From: Burkholderia sp. Ax-1724 | GTDB taxonomy: Bacteria; Pseudomonadota; Gammaproteobacteria; Burkholderiales; Burkholderiaceae | Assembly (NCBI RefSeq): GCF_011752995.1 | Contig: NZ_VWWL01000007.1 | Location: forward strand, 1-64,000 | Direction: 5' to 3' | Length of the DNA stretch: 64,000 nucleotides | Shown here: one piece after another, positions 31,546-41,272 of the stretch | How positions within the stretch are numbered: the first letter of the stretch is position 1 | Layout of the letters: the number at the start of each line of letters is the position of its first letter | Made by a program: the position numbers and the translations under genes | Notes under the pieces: generated by a model | The model's input: the letters and a program-made list of their open reading frames with translations, nothing else | The model's database searches: none | Told to the model about the DNA's origin: nothing

Positions 31546-32796
31546 ATGAGCACCGAGTCCACCAAGCCCAATTCCGCTACTGCCCTTCCGCTCACGGACG
31601 AAGTCCGCCATGCGCTCGCCGTCACCAAGCGCGGCGTCGACGAACTGCTGATCGAAGACGAATTCGCGCAAAAGCTCGCGCGGAGCGCGGCGACTGGTAA
31701 GCCGTTGCGCATCAAGCTGGGGCTCGATCCGACCGCGCCCGACATCCACATCGGCCACACGGTCGTGCTCAACAAGATGCGCCAGTTGCAGGACCTCGGC
31801 CACACGGTGATTTTCCTGATCGGCGATTTCACCTCGCTGATCGGCGACCCGTCCGGCCGCAACGCGACGCGCCCGCCGCTCACGCGCGAGCAGATCGAAT
31901 CGAATGCGAAGACCTATTTCGAGCAGGCCGCGCTCGTGCTCGACCGCGACAAGACCGAAATCCGTTACAACAGCGAATGGTCGATGCCGCTCGGCGCCGA
32001 CGGCATGATCAAGCTCGCGTCGCGCTACACGGTCGCGCGTATTCTCGAACGCGAAGACTTCACGAAGCGCTTCCAGGGCGGTGTGCCGATCTCGATCCAC
32101 GAATTCCTCTATCCGCTGATGCAGGGCTACGACTCCGTCGCGCTGAATGCGGACCTCGAACTCGGTGGCACGGACCAGAAATTCAACCTGCTGGTCGGCC
32201 GCGAGCTGCAGAAGCAGTACGGCCAGGAGCAGCAGTGCATCCTGACGATGCCGCTGCTCGAAGGGCTCGACGGCGTCGAGAAGATGTCGAAGTCGAAGAA
32301 CAACTACATCGGCATCAGCGAAAAGCCGACCGATATGTTCGGCAAGCTCATGAGCATTTCCGACACGCTGATGTGGCGTTACTTCGAACTGCTGTCGTTC
32401 CGTCCGATGGACGAGATCGCCGGCTTCCGGAAAGAGATCGAAGCGGGTCGCAATCCGCGCGACTTCAAGGTGCTGCTCGGCCAGGAAATCGTCGCGCGCT
32501 TCCATTCGCAGGCCGATGCCGAGCGCGCGCTCGAGGACTTTAATCATCGCGCGAAGGGCGGCGTGCCCGACGATATCCCGGCGGTGACGCTCGCGGGCGC
32601 ACCGCTTGCGATCGGCCAGTTGCTGAAGCAGGCCAACCTCGTGCCGTCGACGAGCGAAGCGCTGCGCAACATCGAGCAGGGCGGCGTGAAGATCGATGGC
32701 GCGACGGTGTCCGACAAGGGCCTGAAGGTCGAGGCGGGCGAGTATGTCGTGCAGGTCGGCAAGCGCCGCTTCGCACGCGTGACGCTCACAGCGTAA
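31546..32796 (+). CDS. tyrS: Tyrosyl-tRNA synthetase
   Basis: Class Ic synthetase, 416 residues: HIGH at 68-71 (DIHIGHTVV), KMSKS at 246-250, and a C-terminal S4 RNA-binding domain (about 350-410). This is the TyrZ-like length and layout. ATG 31546 (MSTESTKPN) is preferred over a longer frame from 31411. Starts a run tyrS-dtd-phosphatase. Confidence 0.97.
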   Translation: MSTESTKPNSATALPLTDEVRHALAVTKRGVDELLIEDEFAQKLARSAATGKPLRIKLGLDPTAPDIHIGHTVVLNKMRQLQDLGHTVIFLIGDFTSLIGDPSGRNATRPPLTREQIESNAKTYFEQAALVLDRDKTEIRYNSEWSMPLGADGMIKLASRYTVARILEREDFTKRFQGGVPISIHEFLYPLMQGYDSVALNADLELGGTDQKFNLLVGRELQKQYGQEQQCILTMPLLEGLDGVEKMSKSKNNYIGISEKPTDMFGKLMSISDTLMWRYFELLSFRPMDEIAGFRKEIEAGRNPRDFKVLLGQEIVARFHSQADAERALEDFNHRAKGGVPDDIPAVTLAGAPLAIGQLLKQANLVPSTSEALRNIEQGGVKIDGATVSDKGLKVEAGEYVVQVGKRRFARVTLTA

Positions 32797-32865
32797 TCGC
32801 GCAGTGCACGCGCAACGCCGCTCGCTTGTCGTGACGACGCGCAGCCCGCGCCCGGAGCCGCGCCG

Positions 32866-33336
32866 ATGATCGCGCTGATCCAGCGCGTGCGGCGCGCCGA
32901 AGTACGCGTCGTGGACGGTGAAAGCGAGCGCGTGACCGGCGCGATCGACGCGGGTCTGCTCGCGCTTGTCTGCGCCGAGCGCGGCGACACCGAGGCGGCA
33001 GCCGACAAGCTGCTGGCCAGGGTGCTCGGCTATCGCGTATTCAGTGACGCGGCCGGCAAGATGAATCTCTCCGTGCAGAATGTCGACGGCGCGGGCCGCG
33101 CGGGCGGTTTGCTGCTCGTGTCGCAGTTCACGCTCGCGGCCGATACCAACAGCGGCCTGCGCCCGAGCTTCACGCCCGCGGCGGCGCCCGACGAAGGCAA
33201 GCGCCTGTTCGATTACTTCGTCGCGGCCGCGCGCGCGAAGCATCCGGTGGTCGAGACCGGCGAGTTCGGCGCGAACATGCAGGTGTCGCTCGTCAACGAC
33301 GGGCCGGTCACGTTCTGGCTGCAGACCCACGCATAA
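32866..33336 (+). CDS. dtd: D-aminoacyl-tRNA deacylase
   Basis: Hydrolyses D-amino acids mis-attached to tRNA, notably D-Tyr, which fits its position after tyrS. The 156-residue protein has SQFTL (86-90) and the cross-subunit GPVT motif (146-149), both needed for chiral proofreading. Confidence 0.97.
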   Translation: MIALIQRVRRAEVRVVDGESERVTGAIDAGLLALVCAERGDTEAAADKLLARVLGYRVFSDAAGKMNLSVQNVDGAGRAGGLLLVSQFTLAADTNSGLRPSFTPAAAPDEGKRLFDYFVAAARAKHPVVETGEFGANMQVSLVNDGPVTFWLQTHA

Positions 33337-33488
33337 GTGGGTTTCAGCGCGCGCCCATGCGCGCCGTTTGCGGGCCTGCTCGATCGAAGCGTGTTCCGGC
33401 GCGCAGCCACCGCAACTCAGGCGCGGCCGTCGCTTTTTGCGACAATAGCCGTTCGGCATAACCGGCGAACGGCGCCCACTTCCTTCTC

Positions 33489-34163
33489 ATGACGACGCAG
33501 ATTCTGTTTATCCGGCACGGCGAGACCGACTGGAACCGCATCAAGCGCATTCAAGGTCACATCGACATTCCGCTCGCGACGACGGGGTTCGCGCAGGCGC
33601 AACGTCTCGCGCGGCGTATCGCGCAGGAGGCGCAGCAGGGTGCGCGGCTCGACGCGATCTATGCGAGCGATCTGCAACGCGCGCAGCAGACCGCCCAGCC
33701 GATCGCCGAGGCGCTCGGCCTGCCGCTACAGTTGCGCGAGGGCTTGCGAGAGCGTTCGTACGGCGCGTTCCAGGGCCACGACAGCGACGAGATCGCGCTG
33801 CGCTTTCCCGACGAATACGCGCAGTGGCAAACGCGCGATCCCGGCTTCACCCCGCCCGAAGGGGAGTCGCAGCGCGTGTTCTACCACCGTGTCGTGCATG
33901 CGATCGAGCCGCTTGTCGCGGCGCATCCGGGCGGCCGGATCGCCTGTGTCGCGCATGGCGGCGTGCTCGACTGCGTGCGCCGCTTGGCAACGGGTTTGCC
34001 GCTCGACGCGCCGCGCGATTACGCGCTGCTGAACACGAGCGTGAACATCGTGGATTTCGCCGACGGTCACGCGACGATCGTGTCGTGGGGAGACGTCGCG
34101 CATCTCGAACCGGCGAGCGCCGCCGACGACGGCTTCAGGAAGGCACCGGAGCCGGGCCGGTAA
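33489..34163 (+). CDS. Histidine phosphatase (phosphoglycerate mutase-like)
   Basis: A 224-residue member of the histidine phosphatase superfamily: phospho-acceptor His10 in FIRHGETDWN, then YASDLQRAQQTA and CVAHGGVLD with the second His. Often annotated GpmB, but the family is broad and the substrate cannot be told from sequence. Separated from dtd by about 150 bp. Confidence 0.9.
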   Translation: MTTQILFIRHGETDWNRIKRIQGHIDIPLATTGFAQAQRLARRIAQEAQQGARLDAIYASDLQRAQQTAQPIAEALGLPLQLREGLRERSYGAFQGHDSDEIALRFPDEYAQWQTRDPGFTPPEGESQRVFYHRVVHAIEPLVAAHPGGRIACVAHGGVLDCVRRLATGLPLDAPRDYALLNTSVNIVDFADGHATIVSWGDVAHLEPASAADDGFRKAPEPGR

Positions 34164-34204
34164 GCCGGGCGCGCATGACGGTGACGAGGCGGAGGCGTAT
34201 CTTG

Positions 34205-34260
34205 GCGCCTCAGCGCCTCAGCGCCTCAGCGCCTCAGCACCTCAGCACCTCAGCACCTCA
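34205..34260. repeat. Octamer tandem repeat, 7 units of 8 bp
   Basis: Four exact units GCGCCTCA (34205-34236) followed by three GCACCTCA (34237-34260). It lies between the convergent phosphatase and MpaB-like genes, outside both coding frames. The sharp switch between two unit types suggests stepwise slippage. Confidence 0.95.
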
Positions 34261-34310
34261 GTGCCGCGCGCTGTATCGCGTGCGCGAGTGCGATCGTCCG
34301 CCGGCCCATC

Positions 34311-35369
34311 TCAAACCGGCTCTGGCGCCGCGGCCGCGCGCCGGCGCGCCCGCTTCGACACCCCATTGACCAACGCCCAGCGGATCACCGGCGCAACGAG
34401 CCGCACGCCGGGCCGCGCGAGCGTTCTGCGCAGCGCCGCATAACGAGCGAAGCCGAGCATGTCCTGCGCCCAGTCCGGCAGCAGATCGACGCCGGCGTTG
34501 AGCATCAGCGCCCCGGCGGGCCGCATCGCGAAACTCGGTGCCGGCGCGTTCATCAGAATCCTCACGACTTCGCGCGTGCGTTCGCTTGCGACGAGCGCGG
34601 GCTGCATCGCGAGCAGATACGCCTCGATCTCGGCGCGCGAGCGCGGAATCTCGGTGGCGCCGAGCATTTCGGCGATGCGCGCGGTTTCCGCGAAGTATTG
34701 ATCCTGTGCCGCGACGGACAGCATCGGATTCACGTAGCGCAAATGCGCGGTCATGAAGCTCGATACTTCGGCGACATGCACCCACGTCAGCAGCGCGGGT
34801 TCGCTCGCCTGGTACGCCTGACCGTCCGGCGCGACACCGCTCACGTCGAGATGGATGCGCCTCACGCGTTCGATCAGCGCGAGCGCGTCGCGCCGGCTGC
34901 CGAAAGTCGTGCCGGCGATGAAGGTCGCCGTGCGGCGCAGGCGCCCGAGAATGTCGGTGCGAAACGTCGAGTGATCCCATACGCCCGCGAGCGCGAGCGG
35001 GTGCAGCGCCTGGAGCAGCAACGCGCTGATGCCGCCCGTCATCATCGACGTGAAGTCGGCGTGGACTTTCCAGCAGATGGCGTCGGGCCCGAAGAGGCCG
35101 GGATCGCCCGGCGGCGAGGAGTAGTCGAGCACCGGGCCGCTGCCGGTCGTCAGATGCGTGACGCCCGAGGCGAGTTTCGAGCGCAGGCGGTGGGTGAGCC
35201 GCTGCGCGAAGTTGCCGGAGGGTTCGCCGGCCGGGTTGACGATGGGATTGCCCGGTGCGCCGGCGGGCTGGTTGCCAGCACCGCTGCCGGCGTTGCCACC
35301 GGATTTGTTACCTGAGGTGTCACCCGAGTGGTCGCCTGAGGCGCCGGGCGGTTGCGTCTGGTCGGACAT
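34311..35369 (-). CDS. Oxygenase MpaB family (DUF2236) protein
   Basis: A 352-residue protein with the MpaB/DUF2236 domain (about residues 65-335; FTSMMTGGISALLLQALHPL, HVAEVSSFMTAHLRYV). Family members are haem-dependent oxygenases such as mycophenolic acid pathway MpaB and the rubber oxygenase Lcp; the substrate here is unknown. The first 50 residues after MSDQTQPPG are Gly/Ser/Asn-rich low complexity, with no obvious signal peptide. It follows ruvB by 52 bp and may be read from the same transcript. Confidence 0.85.
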   Translation of the reverse strand: MSDQTQPPGASGDHSGDTSGNKSGGNAGSGAGNQPAGAPGNPIVNPAGEPSGNFAQRLTHRLRSKLASGVTHLTTGSGPVLDYSSPPGDPGLFGPDAICWKVHADFTSMMTGGISALLLQALHPLALAGVWDHSTFRTDILGRLRRTATFIAGTTFGSRRDALALIERVRRIHLDVSGVAPDGQAYQASEPALLTWVHVAEVSSFMTAHLRYVNPMLSVAAQDQYFAETARIAEMLGATEIPRSRAEIEAYLLAMQPALVASERTREVVRILMNAPAPSFAMRPAGALMLNAGVDLLPDWAQDMLGFARYAALRRTLARPGVRLVAPVIRWALVNGVSKRARRRAAAAPEPV

Positions 35370-35421
35370 CCTGAGCGGCCTCGCTTGCGGCGGTATCGGC
35401 TGAGCCGGCTGACCCGGCGAT

Positions 35422-36483
35422 TCAGTTCGCCGAGTTCCACAGGCCCGGCAGCGCACTCGACGCATCCGGCGCGGCGAGCCCGAAGTGCCGGTAGGTCAGC
35501 AGCGTGGCGACACGGCCGCGCGGCGTGCGTTGCAGGAAGCCCTGCTGGATCAGATAGGGTTCGAGCACGTCTTCGATCGTGTCGCGCTCCTCGCCGATCG
35601 CCGCCGCCAGGTTATCGACGCCGACCGGGCCGCCGTCGAACTTGTGCAGGATCGCTTCGAGCAGCTTGCGGTCCATCAGGTCGAAGCCGACCGCGTCGAC
35701 GTCGAGCATGCTGAGCGCGGCGTCGGCCACCTGCGCGGTGATGTTGCCGTCGGCCTTCACTTCGGCGAAGTCGCGCACGCGGCGCAGCAGGCGGTTCGCG
35801 ATACGCGGCGTGCCGCGCGCGCGGCGGGCGATTTCGAACGCGCCGTCCGGATGGATCTGCGCGTTGAGCAGCGCGGCCGACCGCGTGACGATGCGCGCCA
35901 GTTCCTCGGCGTTGTAGAACTCGAGCCGCGCGACAATGCCGAAGCGGTCGCGCAGCGGATTGGTCAGCATGCCCGCGCGCGTGGTCGCGCCGACCAGCGT
36001 GAACGGCTGCAGGTCGAGCTTGACGCTGCGCGCGGCCGGCCCTTCGCCGATCATGATGTCGATCTGATAATCCTCGAGCGCGGGGTACAGGATTTCCTCG
36101 ACGACCGGCGAGAGCCGGTGGATTTCGTCGATGAACAGCACGTCGTTGGCTTCGAGATTCGTGAGCAGCGCAGCGAGATCGCCCGCGCGTTCGAGCACCG
36201 GCCCCGACGTTTGCCGCAGATTGACGCCCATTTCGCGCGCAATGATGTGCGCGAGCGTGGTCTTGCCGAGGCCCGGCGGGCCAAACAGCAGCACGTGGTC
36301 GAGCGATTCGGAACGGCGTCTCGCGGCCTCGATGAAAATTTCGAGCTGGCCGCGTACCTTCTCCTGCCCGACATATTCTTCGAGCTGGCGCGGGCGCAAC
36401 GCCCGCTCGAACGCTTCTTCGTTCGGCGAGGCGGGCGTGGCCGCAATGATGCGCTCGGCGGCGAGTTTGTCGGTTTCGATCAT
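35422..36483 (-). CDS. ruvB: Holliday junction helicase RuvB
   Basis: AAA+ motor for branch migration. The 353-residue protein has Walker A GPPGLGKT (68-75), Walker [12 protein letters not shown], the sensor [12 protein letters not shown] and the C-terminal winged helix. Follows ruvA and ruvC on the minus strand, the standard order. Confidence 0.98.
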   Translation of the reverse strand: MIETDKLAAERIIAATPASPNEEAFERALRPRQLEEYVGQEKVRGQLEIFIEAARRRSESLDHVLLFGPPGLGKTTLAHIIAREMGVNLRQTSGPVLERAGDLAALLTNLEANDVLFIDEIHRLSPVVEEILYPALEDYQIDIMIGEGPAARSVKLDLQPFTLVGATTRAGMLTNPLRDRFGIVARLEFYNAEELARIVTRSAALLNAQIHPDGAFEIARRARGTPRIANRLLRRVRDFAEVKADGNITAQVADAALSMLDVDAVGFDLMDRKLLEAILHKFDGGPVGVDNLAAAIGEERDTIEDVLEPYLIQQGFLQRTPRGRVATLLTYRHFGLAAPDASSALPGLWNSAN

Positions 36484-36525
36484 GCGCTCATTGTACCGCG
36501 CGCTGTACCGCGCGCGACCCGGGCA

Positions 36526-37107
36526 TCAGCCCTTCGAGAGCGCCTTCAGCGCGAGCTTGATGCCCTCGGAAACGCCGGTGCCGGCCGGCACGTTCTTGAT
36601 CGCCGCGAGCGCTTCCTTCTCGGAGTAGCCGAGCGCGAGCAGCGCGTTGAGGATGTCGGAGGCATGATCGGATGCCGATGCGGCGCCCGCCATTGCGCCG
36701 AGGTCGGCGCCGAGCTTGCCCTTCAGTTCGAGCAGCAGCCGCTCGGCGGTCTTCTTGCCGATACCGGGCACGCGCGTAAGGCGCGCCGCGTCCTGCATCG
36801 TCACGGTCTGCGCGAGTTCGGACACGCTCATGCCCGACAGCACCGCGAGCGCCATGCGTGCGCCGATGCCGGAAATTTTCAGCAGTTCGCGGAAGGTCGA
36901 GCGTTCCTGCGCGGTGCCGAAGCCGTACAGCAGATGCGCGTCCTCGCGCACGATCATCTGCGTGAGCAGCACGATGCGTTCGCCGGTCGACGGCAGGTTG
37001 TAGAACGTGCTCATCGGCACGTCCACTTCATAGCCGACGCCGTTGCAGTCGACGAGCAGATGCGGCGGGTTTTTTTCCAGCAGAACGCCGGCAATGCGAC
37101 CGATCAT
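36526..37107 (-). CDS. ruvA: Holliday junction DNA-binding protein RuvA
   Basis: Forms the tetramer that holds the four-way junction. The 193-residue protein begins [12 protein letters not shown], has two helix-hairpin-helix motifs ([34 protein letters not shown]) and the flexible C-terminal RuvB-binding domain. A longer frame to 37200 is rejected because MIGRI is the universal start. Confidence 0.98.
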   Translation of the reverse strand: MIGRIAGVLLEKNPPHLLVDCNGVGYEVDVPMSTFYNLPSTGERIVLLTQMIVREDAHLLYGFGTAQERSTFRELLKISGIGARMALAVLSGMSVSELAQTVTMQDAARLTRVPGIGKKTAERLLLELKGKLGADLGAMAGAASASDHASDILNALLALGYSEKEALAAIKNVPAGTGVSEGIKLALKALSKG

Positions 37108-37212
37108 GGCGGATTCGATTTTTAGAGTCGTGTGGGAAAGGGCGAGTGTAGCGTAGCGGACCGGCGGCGCGATGGGGAATTGCGGGAGGCTGCGCCGCAA
37201 ACCGCGCCTGCG

Positions 37213-37755
37213 CTAGCCCACGAGGCGCCCGCGCCGTACTCGCAGCCCTTTCTTCGCCAGCGAAGGCGCGATGCCGCCGAGCGTGCCCAGCGTCGAGCCG
37301 CCGTGCGCATGGCAGATCGCCATGCCGAGCGCGTCGGCGGCGTCGGTGCCCGGCACGCCCGTGAGGTTCAGCAGACGCACGACCATCTGCTGCATCTGCT
37401 CCTTGGTCGCGCGGCCGTAGCCGACCACGGCCTGCTTCAGTTGCAGGGCTGTGTATTCGGCGACCGGCACGCCGCCCGCGACGAGCCCGCAGATCGCCGC
37501 GCCCCGTGCCTGACCGAGCAGCAGCGTCGACTGCGGATTGACGTTGACGAAGACTTTTTCGATCGCCGCCTGATCGGGCGAATGCTGGCGGATCAGCGTC
37601 GAAATGCCGTCGAAGATGGTGCCGAGGCGCGAGGGCAGATCGGCGTCGGCCGTCTTGATGACGCCGCTCGCGACGTAGCTCAGTGTGTGGCCGTGTTGGT
37701 CGATCACGCCGAAGCCGGTCACGCGCAGACCGGGGTCGATGCCGAGAATTCTCAT
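37213..37755 (-). CDS. ruvC: Crossover junction endodeoxyribonuclease RuvC
   Basis: Resolves Holliday junctions. The 180-residue protein starts [17 protein letters not shown] with catalytic Asp7; acidic partners lie in AAIEKVFVN and the C-terminal [13 protein letters not shown]. The long upstream extension of the frame to 37992 has no homology. Confidence 0.97.
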   Translation of the reverse strand: MRILGIDPGLRVTGFGVIDQHGHTLSYVASGVIKTADADLPSRLGTIFDGISTLIRQHSPDQAAIEKVFVNVNPQSTLLLGQARGAAICGLVAGGVPVAEYTALQLKQAVVGYGRATKEQMQQMVVRLLNLTGVPGTDAADALGMAICHAHGGSTLGTLGGIAPSLAKKGLRVRRGRLVG

Positions 37756-37972
37756 GAGGTGCCGCACATGCGATAAAAACCAGGTGCCTGCGATACTACA
37801 ACGAACGCGGCGCGTGGCGGTTTGTGGGTGGTGTCGCGGACGGAATAAAACGGTGACGGCGATGCAACACAGCGAGGCAACACAGTGAGGCCAGCCTGGA
37901 CGCCGCGCCATTGGACGCGTCGCAAGAGCGCGCGGCATTGAATCGGCCGTGCAGGATCGATCGCACCAAAGC

Positions 37973-38006
37973 AAACGGCCCGGCAGGAACACCCGCCGGG
38001 CCGTTT
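37973..38006 (-). terminator. Probable terminator after purH
   Basis: A 12-bp perfect stem (37973-37984 with 37995-38006) with a 10-nt loop. Read on the minus strand it is followed by only a short T3 run, so purH-ruvC uncoupling may be partial. The T-rich side faces the plus strand, where no gene ends. Confidence 0.55.
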
Positions 38007-38089
38007 TTTCGACAGTACAGACATCACACGCGCGGCAACCGCCGCCTCACCGTATTACGGCGAAGCAGCGATTCGCCGCCAACCGCCTG

Positions 38090-39655
38090 TCAATGACGGA
38101 AGTGACGCACGCCCGTCAGCACCATCGCGATGTTGTGCTCGTCGGCGGCGCTAACCACTTCGTCGTCGCGCACCGAGCCGCCCGGCTGGATCACGCAGGT
38201 TGCGCCCGCGGCGACGACCACGTCGAGACCGTCGCGGAACGGGAAGAACGCGTCCGATGCGACCGCCGAGCCGGCCAGCGTCAGATTGGCATTCTGCGCC
38301 TTGATGCTGGCGATACGCGCCGAATCCACGCGGCTCATCTGGCCCGCGCCGACGCCGAGCGTCATGCCGTTCGCGCAGAACACGATCGCGTTCGACTTCA
38401 CGTACTTCGCGACGCGCCAGGCGAACAGCAGGTCATCCATTTCCTTCGGCGTCGGATGGCGCTTGGTGACCACACGCACCTCGCGCGGCTGCACGTTCTT
38501 CGAGTCGAGCGACTGCACGAGCAGGCCGCCGCCGACGCGCTTCAGATCGAACGCGTTATGACCGTCGCCGAGCGCGATTTCGAGCAAACGCACGTTCTGC
38601 TTCGCCGCGAACACCTGGCGCGCTTCGGCGCTGAACGACGGCGCGATCAGCACTTCGACGAACTGCTTCGCGACCGCTTGCGCGGCCGCTTCGTCGACTT
38701 CGCGGTTGAACGCGATGATGCCGCCGAACGCCGAGGTCGGATCGGTCTGGAACGCCTTCGAGTACGCTTCGTGCGCGTTCGCGCCGACCGCGACGCCGCA
38801 CGGATTCGCGTGCTTGACGATCACGCAGGCCGGCACGTCGAAGGTCTTCACGCATTCCCACGCCGCGTCGGAGTCGGCGATGTTGTTGTACGAGAGTTCC
38901 TTGCCTTGCAGCTGGTTGTAGTTCGCGAGCGCGCCGGCCGGCACGGCGAGGTCGCGGTAGAACGCCGCGCTCTGGTGCGGGTTCTCGCCGTAGCGCAGAT
39001 CCTGCACCTTCTCGTACGCCATGTTGAAGGTAGCCGGGTACGTATTGCGCGACGCGTGCTGCAACTCGTCGGTCAGGCTCGTCAGGTAGTTCGTGATCGC
39101 GCCGTCGTACTGCGCGGTGTGCGCGTACACCTTGGTCGCGAGGCGGAAATTCGTCCTGTACGACACCGTGTTGCCGTTCGCGCGCATTTCGTCGAGCACG
39201 ACCGCGTAGTCGGCCGGATTGACCACCACGGTCACGTCGCGGTGATTCTTCGCGGCCGAGCGCAGCATGGTCGGGCCGCCGATGTCGATGTTCTCGATCG
39301 CGTCTTCGAGCGAGCACTCTTCCTTCGAGACGGTCTGCACAAACGGGTACAGGTTTACGACCAGCAGGTCGATGGTCGGAATGTCGTGCTTCTCGAGCGC
39401 GGCCATGTGCTCGGGCAGATCGCGGCGCGCGAGGATGCCGCCGTGTACCTTCGGATGCAGCGTTTTTACGCGCCCGTCGAGCATTTCCGGGAAGCCCGTG
39501 TAGTCGGCGACTTCGGTAACGGACAGGCCCGCGTCCGCGAGCAGTTTCGCGGTGCCGCCGGTCGACAGGATCTTGATGCCGAGGTCCGACAGCGATTTTG
39601 CGAAATCGACGATGCCGGATTTATCGGAAACGGAGATGAGCGCTTGCTTGATCAT
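38090..39655 (-). CDS. purH: Bifunctional purine biosynthesis protein PurH
   Basis: Carries AICAR formyltransferase and IMP cyclohydrolase, the last two steps to IMP. The 521-residue protein has the N-terminal MGS-like cyclohydrolase domain ([39 protein letters not shown]) and the C-terminal transformylase domain ending in the typical GVRHFRH. Follows fis closely, an arrangement common in beta-proteobacteria. Confidence 0.98.
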   Translation of the reverse strand: MIKQALISVSDKSGIVDFAKSLSDLGIKILSTGGTAKLLADAGLSVTEVADYTGFPEMLDGRVKTLHPKVHGGILARRDLPEHMAALEKHDIPTIDLLVVNLYPFVQTVSKEECSLEDAIENIDIGGPTMLRSAAKNHRDVTVVVNPADYAVVLDEMRANGNTVSYRTNFRLATKVYAHTAQYDGAITNYLTSLTDELQHASRNTYPATFNMAYEKVQDLRYGENPHQSAAFYRDLAVPAGALANYNQLQGKELSYNNIADSDAAWECVKTFDVPACVIVKHANPCGVAVGANAHEAYSKAFQTDPTSAFGGIIAFNREVDEAAAQAVAKQFVEVLIAPSFSAEARQVFAAKQNVRLLEIALGDGHNAFDLKRVGGGLLVQSLDSKNVQPREVRVVTKRHPTPKEMDDLLFAWRVAKYVKSNAIVFCANGMTLGVGAGQMSRVDSARIASIKAQNANLTLAGSAVASDAFFPFRDGLDVVVAAGATCVIQPGGSVRDDEVVSAADEHNIAMVLTGVRHFRH

Positions 39656-39709
39656 GATGAAGACGAAAAGCCGAAGGGAAACGTGGCAGGGCGCAGAAAC
39701 TACAACGCG

Positions 39710-39943
39710 CTACAGCAAACCGTGTTGTTGCAGCTTCTTGCGCAGCGTATTGCGGTTGATGCCGAGATACTCGGCGGCCAGCGACTGGTTGCCGCCGGCC
39801 TGCTCGAGCACCACTTCGAGCAAGGGTTTTTCCACGCATGAGATGACCATGTCGTAGACGTCGTGCGGATTGGAGCCGTCGAGATCCTGGAAGTACACGT
39901 CCAGGCTGTCGCGGACGGATTGTTCGATGTTGTTCTTGCTCAT
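39710..39943 (-). CDS. fis: DNA-binding protein Fis
   Basis: Small nucleoid-associated protein, 77 residues, shorter than the 98 of E. coli as usual in beta-proteobacteria. The C-terminal helix-turn-helix GGNQSLAAEYLGINRNTLRKKL is Fis/NtrC-type and the protein ends LQQHGLL. The ATG overlaps the dusB stop (ATGA), giving the conserved dusB-fis pair with coupled translation. Confidence 0.95.
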   Translation of the reverse strand: MSKNNIEQSVRDSLDVYFQDLDGSNPHDVYDMVISCVEKPLLEVVLEQAGGNQSLAAEYLGINRNTLRKKLQQHGLL

Positions 39944-41016
39944 GCTGCTAGTCGGTCGGTGTGGTCCTCGTCCTTGCTGTCGAGCCCGGGGTTGCCGGTC
40001 GATTCGTCGACGTAGACGAGGCGGTCTGAGATCGCCTTTTGCGCGTCGAAGAACTCGTTGACAGCGAGGAGTTGTTCGCGCGTGGTGTCCAGCGTATTCA
40101 TGCGATGCCGGAACAGGTTGGCGCCGGAAAGGCCGCGAGTGTACCAGCCGATGTGCTTGCGCGCAGTGCGCACACCGGTAAATTCCCCGTAAAACGCATA
40201 GTGATCTTCGAGATGCTCGTTCATCACCTGCTGGATTTCGTCGATGCGCGGTGGCGGCAGCAGCTCGCCCGTCAGCAGGAAATGCCCGATCTCGCGGAAC
40301 AGCCACGGACGGCCCTGCGCGGCGCGCCCGATCATAATCGCGTCCGCGCCGGTTGCGGCGAGCACCTCGCGCGCCTTGTGCGGCGAGGTGATGTCGCCGT
40401 TCGCGACGACCGGAATGCCGACCGCCGCTTTCACCGCGGCGATCGTTTCGTATTCGGCGTCGCCGTGGTACAGGTCGGCGCGCGTGCGGCCGTGCACGGT
40501 CAGCATCGAGATGCCGGCCGCTTGCGCGAGACGTGCGACGTTCAGCGCGTTTTTGTTCTCGCGATTCCAGCCGGTGCGGATTTTCAGCGTGACGGGCACC
40601 GCGTCGGGCCCGACGCCGACCGCGTTCACCACCGCCTCGACGATGCGTTGCACGAGCGGCTCGTTCTGCAGCAGCGCCGAGCCGGCCGCGACGTTGCAGA
40701 CCTTCTTGGCCGGGCAGCCCATGTTGATGTCGATGATCTGCGCGCCGTTCGCGACGTTGTAGCGGGCGGCCTCGGCCATCATGACCGGGTCCGCGCCGGC
40801 GATCTGCACGGCGATCGGCTCGACCTCGCCTTCGTGGTTGGCGCGGCGCATCGTCTTCTCGCTTTTCCACAGCTGCGCGTTCGACGCCACCATTTCCGAC
40901 ACCGCGTAACCCGCGCCGAGCCGTTTGCACAGCTGGCGGAACGGGCGGTCGGTTACGCCGGCCATGGGAGCGACGAACAGGTTGTTACGCAGATTGTGGG
41001 AGCCGAGAGTGGGCAT
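39940..41016 (-). CDS. dusB: tRNA-dihydrouridine synthase B
   Basis: FMN enzyme reducing uridines in the tRNA D-loop. The 358-residue TIM barrel has NLFVAPMAGVTDRPFR, the catalytic Cys in INMGCPAKKVCN, LKIRTGW and TVHGRTR. The start at 41016 (MPTLGSHNLR) is used instead of the longer frame to 41052. Overlaps fis by 4 bp. Confidence 0.97.
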   Translation of the reverse strand: MPTLGSHNLRNNLFVAPMAGVTDRPFRQLCKRLGAGYAVSEMVASNAQLWKSEKTMRRANHEGEVEPIAVQIAGADPVMMAEAARYNVANGAQIIDINMGCPAKKVCNVAAGSALLQNEPLVQRIVEAVVNAVGVGPDAVPVTLKIRTGWNRENKNALNVARLAQAAGISMLTVHGRTRADLYHGDAEYETIAAVKAAVGIPVVANGDITSPHKAREVLAATGADAIMIGRAAQGRPWLFREIGHFLLTGELLPPPRIDEIQQVMNEHLEDHYAFYGEFTGVRTARKHIGWYTRGLSGANLFRHRMNTLDTTREQLLAVNEFFDAQKAISDRLVYVDESTGNPGLDSKDEDHTDRLAA

Positions 41017-41272
41017 GACGTGAGCGCGCTGGCGACGGCCGGGATTTGACAATCATGGCCGCCGATGCAATGCGAAATGCGAGGGAAAACCGCCATTTTA
41101 GCGTTAACGGGTTGCCGGGACTCGCCATCTGCGTGTCGTAACCCATTAAATCTTCTATGAAAGTGGGACGATTCATAGAATCGCGCAGTGCGCACGATAG
41201 CCCGCCCGAGCGCGGCGCAAACGGCACGCAAATGCCGCGCAAACGCCACGGCCGGGCGAATTTACCGCGCGT

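Noticed and set aside
34205..34260. CRISPR-like array
   Set aside because: Units of 8 bp with no spacers; the same holds for the 9-bp array at 49399-49488. Both are simple tandem repeats.
37973..38006. Plus-strand terminator reading for the purH-ruvC spacer hairpin
   Set aside because: The T6 run is on the plus strand, but no plus-strand gene ends there; kept only as a weaker minus-strand terminator.
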